Assembly: GCF_028554725.1 (NCBI RefSeq)
Contig: NC_071671.1
Span: 5,430,501-5,494,500, forward strand
DNA: 64,000 bases
Origin: Zeugodacus cucurbitae
Lineage: Eukaryota; Arthropoda; Insecta; Diptera; Tephritidae
Reading direction: 5' to 3'
Shown: positions 52,792-62,710 of the stretch, piece by piece
Layout of the letters: every line of letters begins with the position of its first letter
Position numbering within the stretch: the stretch's first letter is position 1
Notes under the pieces: generated by a model
The model's input: only the letters and a program-made list of their open reading frames with translations
Database searches by the model: none
Told to the model about the DNA's origin: nothing
Made by a program: the position numbers and the translations under genes

Positions 52792-53589
52792 ATGTCACAT
52801 TTACCACTAAGACTCATCACACTCCTGTTGCTGGGCGTGAGCACAGCATATTGCAGCACTCTTAGACAAAACCGCATTATAGGCGGCAACGACGCTTCGA
52901 TCGTACGTCACCCGCATCACGTCTCACTGCGTCGCAGGACCTGCCAGGAATGCGCCTATTTACATGAGTGCGGTGGCAGCATACTCAACGAGGATACTAT
53001 AGTGACCGCAGCGCATTGTGTGCTCAATCGTGATGTGCGTAATTTCACCGTCGTCGCAGGCAGCGACAAACGCGCCGGCAATGATGGCACTGTGGTGCTT
53101 ATAGATCGCATAGTCGCACACGAACGTTACAATGCCTCCATAACCGACTATGATGTGGCTTTACTTTTCCTTGCCACACCGCTGACATTGGATAATGTGT
53201 TCATTGCAGCAGTGCCATTGTTGACCAGCGCGCCCGAAGCTGGTGCAAAAGCCACCATCACCGGTTGGGGTACCGTCTCTGAAGGTGGCATGCCGGCGCA
53301 GCAATTGCAAGCTGTTAATGTGTTCCTGCTCGATCGGGCGCAATGCAGCGCGGCGTATGGCGATCGTTTCACCGCTGCCATGCTGTGTGCCGGTGTGTTG
53401 GCAGGTGGTAAGGATGCTTGCCAAAAGGATTCGGGTGGTCCATTGTTGGTGAAGCATCAGTTAGCTGGCATAATTTCCTGGGCCATTGGCTGTGCGCGTC
53501 CCGAAAGTCCGGGTGTCTATGTGAATGTGTCGCATGTGCGTCAGTGGATCGTGTCAACTGTGAAAGCTAACTCGTTATATAAATTCTAA
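52792..53589 (+). CDS. Trypsin T11 with Lys at position 193 (mesotrypsin-like change)
   Basis: Intronless, 265 aa, ATG at 52792, signal peptide LPLRLITLLLLGVSTAYC. Activation QNR|IIGG. Triad intact: TAAHC, DYDVALL, and Ser in CQKDSGGPL. Gly193, the oxyanion-hole residue, is Lys. Asp189 is kept (GKDAC) and Gly216 is Ala (SWAIGC). An extra loop after the first strand adds a cysteine pair (CQECAYLHEC). Human mesotrypsin has Arg at 193, which makes it resist and degrade protein inhibitors, so a similar role is plausible but unproven. It is only distantly similar to T6-T10. Confidence 0.92.
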   Translation: MSHLPLRLITLLLLGVSTAYCSTLRQNRIIGGNDASIVRHPHHVSLRRRTCQECAYLHECGGSILNEDTIVTAAHCVLNRDVRNFTVVAGSDKRAGNDGTVVLIDRIVAHERYNASITDYDVALLFLATPLTLDNVFIAAVPLLTSAPEAGAKATITGWGTVSEGGMPAQQLQAVNVFLLDRAQCSAAYGDRFTAAMLCAGVLAGGKDACQKDSGGPLLVKHQLAGIISWAIGCARPESPGVYVNVSHVRQWIVSTVKANSLYKF

Positions 53590-54590
53590 TGTGTGTCGAT
53601 GAAGTAGTGAATTTATTAATTATTTTCTAATTGTATTTAATAAAATGAAAAAGTTTAAGAATGTCTAGTCTAGATCTAGGTAGAACTCATTATAAACAAA
53701 AAAGCCTTTAAGAAGGGGCCGCAGTTTAATTGATGATCAGTTTTTTGTGTTATACTTGTTTTGCGGTACACTTCGGAGGTGCTGGACTTTCGATGGAACC
53801 ATGTCCACAATTGTTATTTTTGTTTTGGCAAAGAGCTGGTCTTTGATGTGAAATATTGTACTTCACGAGTGGAGTTTGATTGCAAGAAAACCGTAAATAA
53901 AAAATAATCTAGGCATCTTTCTATAGCTTCGTATATAGATATTCCATACCCCTCTTCCATCTCAAGTAATTTCGCCTTTCTTCCATAAACTCAATGTCGT
54001 CATACACAGGAAAACATCAAACGAAAGTGCGTACTATTTTATTATCAGAAACATTCATATATGTTACCTAAAACATTCCAAATTTTTATCATCTGAAGGT
54101 TTTATGCGTCAACAGAAAACTTTTCTAACAACTGTTCAAATAAAATAAATAACCGACAGAGAATATTGTGACGAAAACTTGACGGGTTATTTTTTTGCAA
54201 CCAAATTAATAATTAGCTTTGAACATTAACTTAAATATAACTTTCAATATCGTAAACACCACCATTTAGGCCGACTTTCCATTAAATTTTGTGTATATAC
54301 TATAGCTAGAAGAGTTTTCAATGATACTTGTTATTTGATTGAAATTCGGCTTGTTGGATATTATTTCCGCTATATTTGATCCGACGGTTTGTGAGTTAAT
54401 TTTAACCTTGAAGTGAAGTCATAATATTAATTAAGATAAGATATTGGCAATATGATTAAAAATGAGAATTCCATAATGATTTTCGAAATCAGATCGAACT
54501 GTTTCTGATTTGGAGTTCAACGACTGCTTGTTCCTTTTGTCTGTTTTAATGAAAAAAGATAATTGTATGAGTATATTCCAAGAGATGAAA
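53590..54590. other. Spacer, no gene seen
   Basis: AT-rich T11 3' flank (polyA signal AATAAA near 53640). No gene supported. Confidence 0.4.
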
Positions 54591-54619
54591 ATAAAATGCT
54601 TTATTTGTAAGTGAAAACA

Positions 54620-54830
54620 CATTGGCGTAAAACCAGACACAATTACTTAAAGACCTAGGAACAGTCAAAAGTGTGTACTTCACCCGCCAAAGCTCTTTCG
54701 AAATGTCATATCGACCAGAAAGTGCTACCATCGTTTTTTGGGATTTATGAGATGTGATCTACTTCGACTACCTGGAGAAGGCAATAATAAGCTGAGCTCT
54801 TATGCCAAATTACAAGGTCTATTTGAAACC
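54620..54830 (+). pseudogene. Degraded mariner-like transposase fragment
   Basis: Frames reading EQSKVCTSPAKALSKCHI, then FWDL.DVIYFDYLEKA, resemble the mariner segment KEQSK.W..PGE...K and TVFWD..GIIYIDYLEKG. In-frame stops and a frameshift interrupt it. Only the middle of the transposase is recognisable. Confidence 0.55.
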
Positions 54831-55116
54831 GATTTACAATATAGGTAAATCAATTTACAATACAATCGTCAATCCAACTTGGCCCTGCATGAGATAATTA
54901 ATTTCTAAATCCAAAGATTTTCCGCAAGATTTCAAAGCTAATCGTTGAACCTTCGCCTTTTGTTTGTCGTTCTAAAACCCAAAGGTGCCAGCGACTACTG
55001 CGACCATGTGTTGGTAAAAATTTATTTGTTTGGTTAGCATACTCATTGCCGTTTGTTTAATTCATGAACAATGTCTGCTTTTGGAACAAATATATAATAC
55101 TTAAAAGAGCTTTTTC

Positions 55117-55124
55117 TATAAATA
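55117..55124 (+). promoter_or_regulatory. TATA box of T12
   Basis: TATAAATA, 84 bp before the start codon of T12, further than in the other genes. Confidence 0.55.
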
Positions 55125-55200
55125 TTATAACAGCACAAGACAGCACAGCACATTTTGTGTATAACGGTTCGACGAAAAAGAACTAATTCCCTTAGTGAAA

Positions 55201-55944
55201 ATGTACATAAACTGCGTCTGCCGCGTTATAGCGCTTTTAATCGCCTACCAAACAGGCCTTTCACAAGCCATCGGCTTTATCGATGGAGTAAAAACAACAA
55301 TTGAGGAGCATCCATATGTGGTTTCACTGCAATTTGTCAACGGTACACATATTTGCGGAGGCGCTCTAATCGATGCTAAAGAGAATATTGTCGTCACAGC
55401 TGCACAATGCTTAATTTTTCACGATCCCACACAGATCTACTTACGTCTTGGCACGGACAAATATAGCGGTGCAGGTGAACTGATACCCATTGAGTCCATT
55501 ATAATCCATGAGAAATTCGATTTCACCACCATGGATAGTGATGTGGCAGTAGTGAAGTTTCGAAAAAATCTAAGGAAATTGTCTGTAAAGAGTGACATAA
55601 AATTGGCTGGCGAGAAACCGAAGACAGGCAAAACTGCTGTGGTCACCGGTTGGAGTCAACAACGGCAATTGGTCGATGTGAAAGTGCGCATAATTAAGGC
55701 AAAGAAATGCAGATCTGGTGAATATGTTTACACTGAAGATGACATAACGGATACGATGTTTTGCGCTAAGCCGTATAATAAGTATGTGTGCGACGCCGAA
55801 CCCGGCAGTCCTTTGGTGTTTAGGAAGAAACTGGTCGGATTGGTGTCCTGGGGTTATGGTTGTGGCAATTTAGGCAATCCAGCCGTATACACTAATGTCA
55901 ATAAGCTAAGGAAATGGATTAAAAAGGCCATAAAGAAACTGTAG
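55201..55944 (+). CDS. Serine protease homologue T12, catalytically dead
   Basis: Intronless, 247 aa, ATG at 55201, signal peptide INCVCRVIALLIAYQTGLSQA. The trypsin fold is recognisable (EEHPYVVSLQF, HICGGALID, VVTGW, LVGLVSWGYGCG), but His57 is Gln (TAAQC), the Ser195 region is CDAEPGSPL (Asp194 to Glu, Ser195 to Pro), and the activation site has no Arg/Lys (AIGFIDG). Asp102 is kept (DSDVAVV). Frame and fold are intact, so this is selected as a pseudoenzyme rather than decaying. The C-terminus is Lys-rich (KLRKWIKKAIKKL), forming an amphipathic cationic helix. T13 is its paralogue. Function is unknown, perhaps binding or decoy. Confidence 0.9.
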   Translation: MYINCVCRVIALLIAYQTGLSQAIGFIDGVKTTIEEHPYVVSLQFVNGTHICGGALIDAKENIVVTAAQCLIFHDPTQIYLRLGTDKYSGAGELIPIESIIIHEKFDFTTMDSDVAVVKFRKNLRKLSVKSDIKLAGEKPKTGKTAVVTGWSQQRQLVDVKVRIIKAKKCRSGEYVYTEDDITDTMFCAKPYNKYVCDAEPGSPLVFRKKLVGLVSWGYGCGNLGNPAVYTNVNKLRKWIKKAIKKL

Positions 55945-57195
55945 GTTGGGGCTGTAAACACATAATGTAATGTTTTTTAAACTCTTAAATAGATTTAACT
56001 TTTCCATAGTTTTCTATTATGGAAATAAGAGAGACTACGAGTATATTGTTTGAATTATATATACTATTAAAAATGTATTGCGTTTATATTTATTTACAAT
56101 TTCGTATTTTATTTTTGGTAAAATTTAAAAAAACCTATAATTTGTTATCGAATTTGTACCGTATATCAAATTTAAGCTACATATTTCTGCGAACTGTCAC
56201 AAATATGTATGTACAGTTGAACTTACCTAACTCAAATCACAATAATCAACAAAAAATCTTCGAGTTGTGGTAGGTAATTTGTATGAAATTCGGCTTCTAT
56301 TGCCAATTCAAGAGTGCGAGTTATGGAAGTTCAACTGTATATAAATATATTTATTTTTATGATTCCGAATTCGTACCGAATTTATTTTGATAAAAACTTT
56401 CTTTGATAAGAACTGTCCTTGTGAACTTATACCGAATAGCAGGTTATGTAGTTAAGTTTTTACTACATTACAATTCATGGGACATAAATAGGTATATATT
56501 TTGATATTTGTATAAAAGTTCTCCAAATTCATAGTACCGAATATGTACCGAATTTGTACCGAATATTATATTGATATGAAATTGACAGTCCGAATCGTGA
56601 AAAAATGTTGTTCTTACTACATATCATATCAATTGGTACCGGATTTGTACCGAATATGAAATTGTTCTATCTTAAACTGCCAATGTGCGCTGTCAGAAAA
56701 TGTTAGTAATTAGTATTAGTAATATCTAGTCGCTATGTTAACAGACCATTTAGTATATGTAGCCACTAGTTGGCGACTGTTTTTTTCTCTAGTAGTGAGT
56801 AGCTTTGTTTTTCTCAGAGGGTATGCAATCTTCTACAGATAGATTTGTATGTAATTTATAATTTTGCAACGAACTAAACATACTTTTAGGCATTTATTAA
56901 CGCTATCTAATGCTATCTTACAAAATTTTGTTACTTTTTAAAAATATATGAGAGATTCTGAAAAATCAGAAAAATAATTTTTAGTCACTCATACGCCCCG
57001 ACCCGAGAACTGAGAATGTTTTGTCCGCTGTTTTGAGTTCAGAGATCTTCTTATGTATGTTCTGGGTTCATACAAAACCATAAAAAATGTTTTCACCACC
57101 CTTATTGACAGTCCCTAATATGTTATTTATTAACTGTTATTATTTTTATAGAACTAGCAGACACTCATTGCTTAAGATATTATATTACAAATATT
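55945..57195. other. Spacer with repeated GTACCGAAT motifs
   Basis: No gene. From about 56360 to 56660 the motif (G)TACCGAAT occurs many times, often as TTTGTACCGAAT or TATGTACCGAAT, at irregular spacing. It is a degenerate local repeat. Confidence 0.5.
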
Positions 57196-58610
57196 TATAC
57201 TCTCGCAACAAATGTTGCTAAAGAGAGTATTATAGTTTTGTTCACATAACGGTTGTTTGTAACACCCAAAACTAAACGAGTTAAGAACAAAGTGATCAGG
57301 GTGAAGAGTGGAGTTCAAATCCGAATGTCTGTCTGTCCGTCCGTCCGTCCGTCTGTGCAAGCTGTAACTTGAGTAAAAATTAAGATATCTTAATGAAACA
57401 CTTGGCACACATATTTCTTGGCACCATAGGAAGGTTGCTTTCGAAAATGAGCAAAATCGGACCACTGCCACGCCCACAAAATGGCGAAAACCGAAAACAC
57501 ATAAAGTGCCATAACTAAGCCATAAATAAAGCTTCTTCTTCTTAACTGGCGTAGAAACCGCTTACGCGGTTATAGCCGAGTCCACAACAGTGCGCCACGC
57601 ATCTCTCCTTTTGGCGGTTTGGCGCCAATTGGTAATACCAAGTGAAGACAGGTCCTTCTCCATCTGGTCCTTCCACCGGAGTGGAGGTCTCCCTCTTCCT
57701 CGGCTTCCACCAGCGGGTACTGCATCGTTTTCGATGCATAAATAAAGCTATAGAAATAAAATTTGGTATGAAGGATCGCACTATGAAGGGGCATATTTGG
57801 ATGTAATTTTTTTGGGGAAGTGGGCGTAGCCCCGTCCCCTACTAAGATTTTTGTACATATCTCGCAAACCAATAGAGCTATATAAACCAAACTTTTTGCA
57901 GTCGTTTTTTTTAGCCACTTCCTAATACAGTCCAAAAATGAAAGACATCGGATAATAACCACGCCCACCTCCCATACAAAATTTAGGTTGAAAATTACTA
58001 AAAGTGGGTTAACTCACTAACGAGAAACGTCAGAAACACTAAATTTCACATAAGAAATGGCAGATGAAAGCTACACTCAGATTTTTTTACAAAATGGAAA
58101 ATGGGCGAGGCGTCGCCCACTTATGGGTCAAAAACCATATCTCAGGAACTACTCGACCGATTTCAATGAAACTTGGTTTATAATAGTTTCCTTGCATCCC
58201 AATGATAAGTTGTGAAAATAGGCCAAATCGCTTCACAACCACGCCTACTTCCTATATACCAGAACTTTGAAGACAATCTGAATCGTTTACTTTACAATAT
58301 ATAAAGTAAGTACTAGTGAAGATATCGGTGCAGAACTTTGCACAAATACTATGTTAATAGTGTGGCAGCCCCATTCTAAAAATCGCCGAAATCGGACCAT
58401 AGGTTTTTAAGGCCCCATATATCGAACACGAGGACCTCGGTGCTTCTAACTTAATATTATGGTTTCCAACTTTCAATGGACTTTATACAATATATATGAC
58501 GAATATGTGGGTCAAATTGTGTATTATATAATATAAATAAAGTTAAATATATAAATTGCGAGAGTATAAAATGTTCGGTTGCACCCGAACTTAGCCCTTC
58601 CTTACTTGTT
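57196..58610. repeat. Interspersed noncoding repeat, family A, copy 2 (nearly complete)
   Basis: Begins TATACTCTCGCAACAAATG and ends TTGCGAGAGTATAAAATG followed by CCCTTCCTTACTTGTT, so the outer ends form a short inverted repeat (TATACTCTCGCAA). It contains a CCGTCCGTCCGTC run and the CCACGCCCAC blocks seen at 1936-2781. A reversed LINE fragment is inserted at 57534. No ORF. Confidence 0.85.
57534..57736 (-). mobile_element. Reversed 3' fragment of the RTE-like LINE with target-site duplication
   Basis: The complement of the LINE 3' end, ending in a (TTC)n = (GAA)n tail. A 13-bp direct repeat CATAAATAAAGCT flanks it (57521-57533 and 57737-57749), a clear target-site duplication. This shows that the LINE inserted by target-primed reverse transcription into repeat A. 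Confidence 0.9.
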
Positions 58611-59223
58611 TTCCTTAATATTTTATCTGCCTCATTTCTAACAATAAATTTACGTTTCATAAATAAACATATTTAAGGAAATTCATACACAACTGTACAA
58701 ATAATAACTCAGTACAGTTATTTGTGTAACTATTAAATTATAAGCAACGCAATTATTAATAAAATAATACGAATTAGCGTATTATTTATTTTGCCATACT
58801 TTGTAGTTTTCCAAACAACTTTAGGGGTGTACTTAAAGTTTTTAGATAAAGGTTTTATAGAACACGCATAATTCTGTTGATTTTCTGCTCGTTTCATTAT
58901 TTTCATTTTATTTTTATTTCTTCTCCATGCGCTTTTTGTAGGATTCTGATTAACAGAGCACTATTTTTTCTAATTTTTTTTACTATCTGTTTAATGATCA
59001 ATTTTGTTAGAGTCTATATTAACAATAACTGACGTAGAACTCGTAAGAAAAAACAGTATCTAAGAATAATGGATAGATAGAACACCTGCGCTAAACAATG
59101 CATCAGTTCTGCGCGTGCCTCGGTGTTGATAGATCTTACGTAAATCATTTAGAAGCATCAGTTATTTATCCAATAGCAACAGTTTACAGAGCGCAAATAA
59201 TAAATATCACTGGATTACGGAGG
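58611..59223. other. Spacer upstream of T13
   Basis: AT-rich noncoding sequence. No gene supported. Confidence 0.4.
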
Positions 59224-59231
59224 TATATAAG
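59224..59231 (+). promoter_or_regulatory. TATA box of T13
   Basis: TATATAAG, 110 bp before the start codon of T13. Confidence 0.55.
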
Positions 59232-59333
59232 AGCGGATGAAAGTCGAGTAAAGCATAGTTGAACACTTAACATCATACTAAACAGTCTAAAACCACGTAG
59301 TTACAGTCTATAGTATAGTTTAACCGCAAAAAA

Positions 59334-60038
59334 ATGGCGAAGTTATTTGCTTGTACTATCTTACTAGTGATCGCTAGTACTGCATATGCCTCCGATATAG
59401 AGGGTGGTGTGCCGACGACCATACAAGATCATCCCTACCTGGTGTCCATACAAGGCAAAGATGGTCCACCCGTGATCTGTGGTGGTGCCTTAATTAATGA
59501 GAATACCGTTGTGACCGCTGCACAGTGCTTGGCTTTCTACGATGTCTCTCAATTGGCTGTCGGTGTTAATAACGGCGAAAGAGTCATTCAAATTGCTGCA
59601 CAAAGCTTCAATCCGCAATTCGATTTCGTTACCATGCAAAATGATGTGGCCGTTTTGAAATTGGCTGAACCAGTGGAGAGTGGTGGTTACCTTGAGTTGG
59701 CTAGCACAGCACCGGAAAATGGTGACAGTGGTGTGGTAACTGGTTGGGCAGCAAACAACAGTTTAGTGGATGTGGCCGTGAGAACACTTACTGCCGAGGA
59801 ATGCGGCTCGGGCGACTATAAGTACAGCGAGGATGAAGTGTTGAATACCATGCTATGTGGCTTGGCTAGTAATCTACAAGCTTGCAATGGTCAACCTGGT
59901 CTGCCATTAGTGGTTGGTAAGCAGCTAGTTGGTTTGGTTTCCTGGGGTTATGGTTGTGGCAACAAGGGTAATCCAGCAGTCTTCACCGATATTGCCGCCG
60001 AGCGTTCGTGGATCATTGAAACGGCCAATAAGCTTTAA
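59334..60038 (+). CDS. Serine protease homologue T13, catalytically dead
   Basis: Intronless, 234 aa, ATG at 59334, signal peptide MAKLFACTILLVIASTAYAS. The trypsin scaffold is intact (DHPYLVSI, ICGGALINENTVVTAAQC, VTGW, LVGLVSWGYGCGN). His57 is Gln, the Ser195 region is CNGQPGLPL (Asp194 to Gln, Ser195 to Pro), and there is no basic activation residue (ASDIEGGV). Asp102 remains (QNDVAVL). The frame is clean, without stops. It shares with T12 the Gln57, Pro195 and GCGN.GNPAV features, so both descend from one inactive ancestor, but T13 is acidic where T12 is strongly basic. Role unknown. Confidence 0.91.
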   Translation: MAKLFACTILLVIASTAYASDIEGGVPTTIQDHPYLVSIQGKDGPPVICGGALINENTVVTAAQCLAFYDVSQLAVGVNNGERVIQIAAQSFNPQFDFVTMQNDVAVLKLAEPVESGGYLELASTAPENGDSGVVTGWAANNSLVDVAVRTLTAEECGSGDYKYSEDEVLNTMLCGLASNLQACNGQPGLPLVVGKQLVGLVSWGYGCGNKGNPAVFTDIAAERSWIIETANKL

Positions 60039-60170
60039 AATTATATTGAATATTATGAAATGAAATAATAATTTTATGATTAGTTTGAAGCAAAATACTA
60101 GATTTTATTCTGAGGGTTAAAGTTAAAGTTATTCAGTTGAAACTAGTCAATTTTTTGGACTAGTGAATAG

Positions 60171-60592
60171 ATGATAGCACACCACTCCTCTCTTTCCCTC
60201 GCAGTTCGGCGCCAGTTGGAGATCCCAAGTGTAACCAGGTCGTTCTCCACCTGGTCCTTCCAACGGAGTGGAGGCCTTTCCCTTTCTCAGCTTCCTCCGG
60301 CGGGTACTGCATCGAACACTTTCAGAGCTGAAGAGTTTTCGCCCATTCGGACAACATGACCTAGCCAGAGTAGCCGCTGTCTTTTTACTCACTCATATTT
60401 TACTCGTACAGCTCATCGTTCCATTGCCTGCGGTATTCGCTGTTACCAATGTTGTGAGAACCATAAATCTTGCGCAAAATTTTCCTCTCGAAAACTCCTA
60501 GTGTCGTCTCATATGATGTTGACATCGCTCAAGCTTCCGCACCATAAAACAGGACGGGAATGTTAAGCGGCTTGTAGAGTTTGATTTATGAT
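60171..60592 (-). mobile_element. Reversed 3' fragment of the RTE-like LINE
   Basis: Complement of about 34300-34735 of the larger LINE, including its SRGRGRP and RRLRWLGHV-type region. Frameshifted and non-functional. It lies 130 bp after T13. Confidence 0.9.
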
Positions 60593-60596
60593 GGTT

Positions 60597-60925
60597 GTAT
60601 AAAAATCAAGAACTCTGCGACCGTGGGTCAGTTCCGGTTACTGTGTGTCCCACATAATGTTTTGTATTGCCCTTGACCGTATATAAATCCAAAACTCTGA
60701 AAGTCAGGGATAATTCCGGTTACTGTATGCCCCAAATAATGTTTAGGAACTATTGTCCTTGGCTGTATAACAATCAAATACTCTACGACTCCGGGTCCGT
60801 TTCGGTTACGGTGTTATATAAATAATGTTTAGGAACTATTGCCCTTGAACGTATAAAATTCCAAAACTCTGCAACTCCGGGTCCTTTTCGGTTATGTAGA
60901 CCAGATTGTTCTGAGAACGGTTTCT
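60597..60925 (+). repeat. Tandem repeat of ~85 bp, about four units
   Basis: Units start at 60597, 60679, 60764 and 60851 (spacing 82, 85 and 87 bp). Each has GTATA.A.ATC, AAAACTCTGC, GACTCCGGGTC, TTCCGGTTAC and AAATAATGTTTAGGAACTAT (less complete in the first), with unit-specific changes. Directly joined to the LINE fragment. No ORF. Confidence 0.85.
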
Positions 60926-61185
60926 TAAGAAAACGGAAAAATATTCTATTTAAAAATAACAAACCTAGCCTAATAACGGCTTAATACTATCAAAATAATA
61001 TCGAGTTTCCCGAGTTTTTTTTTTCGGGATGATGTCTAAAATCGTGCCACACGTTGAAAGGCACTTTAAAAACTGATAAATAATTTAATAGTTTCGTGCA
61101 CTCACTTGAGTGTTCACATTTGTTAAACATATTCAAAGTGTTTGCTTTCAATCATATTAATGTTAAGAATTCTGTTGTGGAAATA
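60926..61185. promoter_or_regulatory. Upstream region of T14
   Basis: AT-rich. The only TATA-like candidate is GATAAATAAT near 61075, 110 bp before the start codon. Unconvincing. Confidence 0.4.
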
Positions 61186-61995
61186 ATGTCGCTAAGTTTT
61201 CTATTGATCGCTATATTTACATTGCTTAACATCAACCAAATAGATGGCCAAAATACTTTGAATTTTGATACTCAGTCTGGACTAGATACTTGGAATGCTG
61301 ATAGTCTGTTAAGCATGAAAATTATTGGAGGAACTAAGGCGAAATTCGCTTCAACGCCATATCAGGTTTCGGTGCGTTTAAATGGGTATCATTTCTGTGG
61401 CGGTTCCATTATAGCGAACGATGTGGTGTTGACTGCAGCGCATTGCATTTTTAAGGATCAATTGAATAATTATCAGGTGCAATATGGTGTTGATAATGTT
61501 GGCAAAACGGCGAATATTGTTAAAATCGCAAAAATCACCACACATGAGAAATTCAACAAGGACACAATCGATTATGATGTCGCTGTGATTAAACTCACTG
61601 CGCCCATACGACTCGGTGTGTGGGCGAAAATTATACCACTTGCCAAAGCTAATCCGCCGGCTGGCGCTAATGCTGTCGTCGTCGGTTGGGGTCAAACCGA
61701 TGAAAATGGCCCAACTGTGCAGCAATTGCAAAGCATAAATGTGAAGATTGTGGCGCCTAAGGTGTGTAGTCAAAAATATAAAAAGATCGATAAAATCACC
61801 GATCGCATGATATGTGCCGGTGTGAGTGGCGGTGGCAAAGGCACTTGTGGTGGTGATTCCGGTGGTCCTTTGGCCGTGAATGGCCAACAGGTTGGTATTG
61901 TCTCATGGGGTGTCGGTTGTGCGCATCCCGATTTTCCCGGTGTCTACAGTAGTGTGGCCAAATTGAGAAGCTGGATTACAGCACACATGAAATAA
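61186..61995 (+). CDS. S1 serine protease T14, Gly189 (non-tryptic specificity predicted)
   Basis: Intronless, 269 aa, ATG at 61186, signal peptide MSLSFLLIAIFTLLNINQIDG. The propeptide is longer than in the other genes and ends LSMK|IIGG (Lys45). The triad is intact: TAAHC, DYDVAVI, CGGDSGGPL. Position 189 is Gly (KGTCGGDSGG) where trypsins have Asp, and 190 is Thr. SWGVGC and FPGVY keep Gly216/226, so the pocket is open but uncharged, suggesting chymotrypsin- or elastase-like cleavage. It is rich in Lys (residues 145-215). T15 is its neighbour and closest paralogue (AHPDFPGVYSSVA). Confidence 0.92.
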   Translation: MSLSFLLIAIFTLLNINQIDGQNTLNFDTQSGLDTWNADSLLSMKIIGGTKAKFASTPYQVSVRLNGYHFCGGSIIANDVVLTAAHCIFKDQLNNYQVQYGVDNVGKTANIVKIAKITTHEKFNKDTIDYDVAVIKLTAPIRLGVWAKIIPLAKANPPAGANAVVVGWGQTDENGPTVQQLQSINVKIVAPKVCSQKYKKIDKITDRMICAGVSGGGKGTCGGDSGGPLAVNGQQVGIVSWGVGCAHPDFPGVYSSVAKLRSWITAHMK

Positions 61996-62665
61996 AGTAG
62001 AGGCTTCTATATTTTTGCATAAAAAAAAAACTAAATAAATATATACAAGTAAAGTCTTGAAATGTGAAGACCTGCTTTAGCTCCATATATATCTATATTG
62101 TGCAAGGTACGTTATGAGTGTTACTTTATAAATGAGTCCGAGTATGAAAAAGAGTGTAAAAGTAATGGTCGTAATCATTCACCGACCATTATATATTGAG
62201 CAAAGTACTCTGTAGGAACTGATTTTAAGATTTGTATAGTCTGATCACTCCTTTACGGGATTTATAGTACCATAATATAAGTAATAAGCCGAAATCGGCC
62301 GTTCCTCTTTGACAAGATCTCACCTTAGGCCTTCAACAATACCAATTGAATCGTTGAAAAATATATGAGGTTTGGAAGCTCCCTTTAAATTTTCCGTTGT
62401 TTCTTTCAATTTATTAGCAGCCGTTGATATTATTTTTATGATCGAGATATCCATATGTTGGAATATACATATATTAAAGTACCCCTACCCCAACTTACTC
62501 CTTGTTGGACCTTCTTCCTTGGTAATCCCTACAAAATTATTATCAATGTTTATTAAATTGATAAACAATTATTTATTGTTTTTATTATTTTTGATATTTT
62601 TTAATTTATAATACTCTACTAATCATAATTCGATTAATGCTGGTATTATTTTGAGAGCTTTTAAG
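61996..62665. other. Spacer between T14 and T15
   Basis: AT-rich. No gene supported. An open frame at 62372-62611 has no recognisable features. Confidence 0.4.
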
Positions 62666-62673
62666 TATAAAAT
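62666..62673 (+). promoter_or_regulatory. TATA box of T15
   Basis: TATAAAAT, 45 bp before the T15 start codon. Confidence 0.65.
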
Positions 62674-62710
62674 CGCCACCAATCTTGCTGTTCATTTTAG
62701 TTTGGAAACA

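Noticed and set aside
55201..60038. Treating T12 and T13 as pseudogenes
   Set aside because: Reading frames, signal peptides, cysteines and promoters are intact and the same active-site losses are shared, which fits functional serine protease homologues better than decay.
60597..60925. CRISPR-like spaced repeat
   Set aside because: Units are adjacent ~85-bp tandem repeats without distinct spacers, in a eukaryotic genome.
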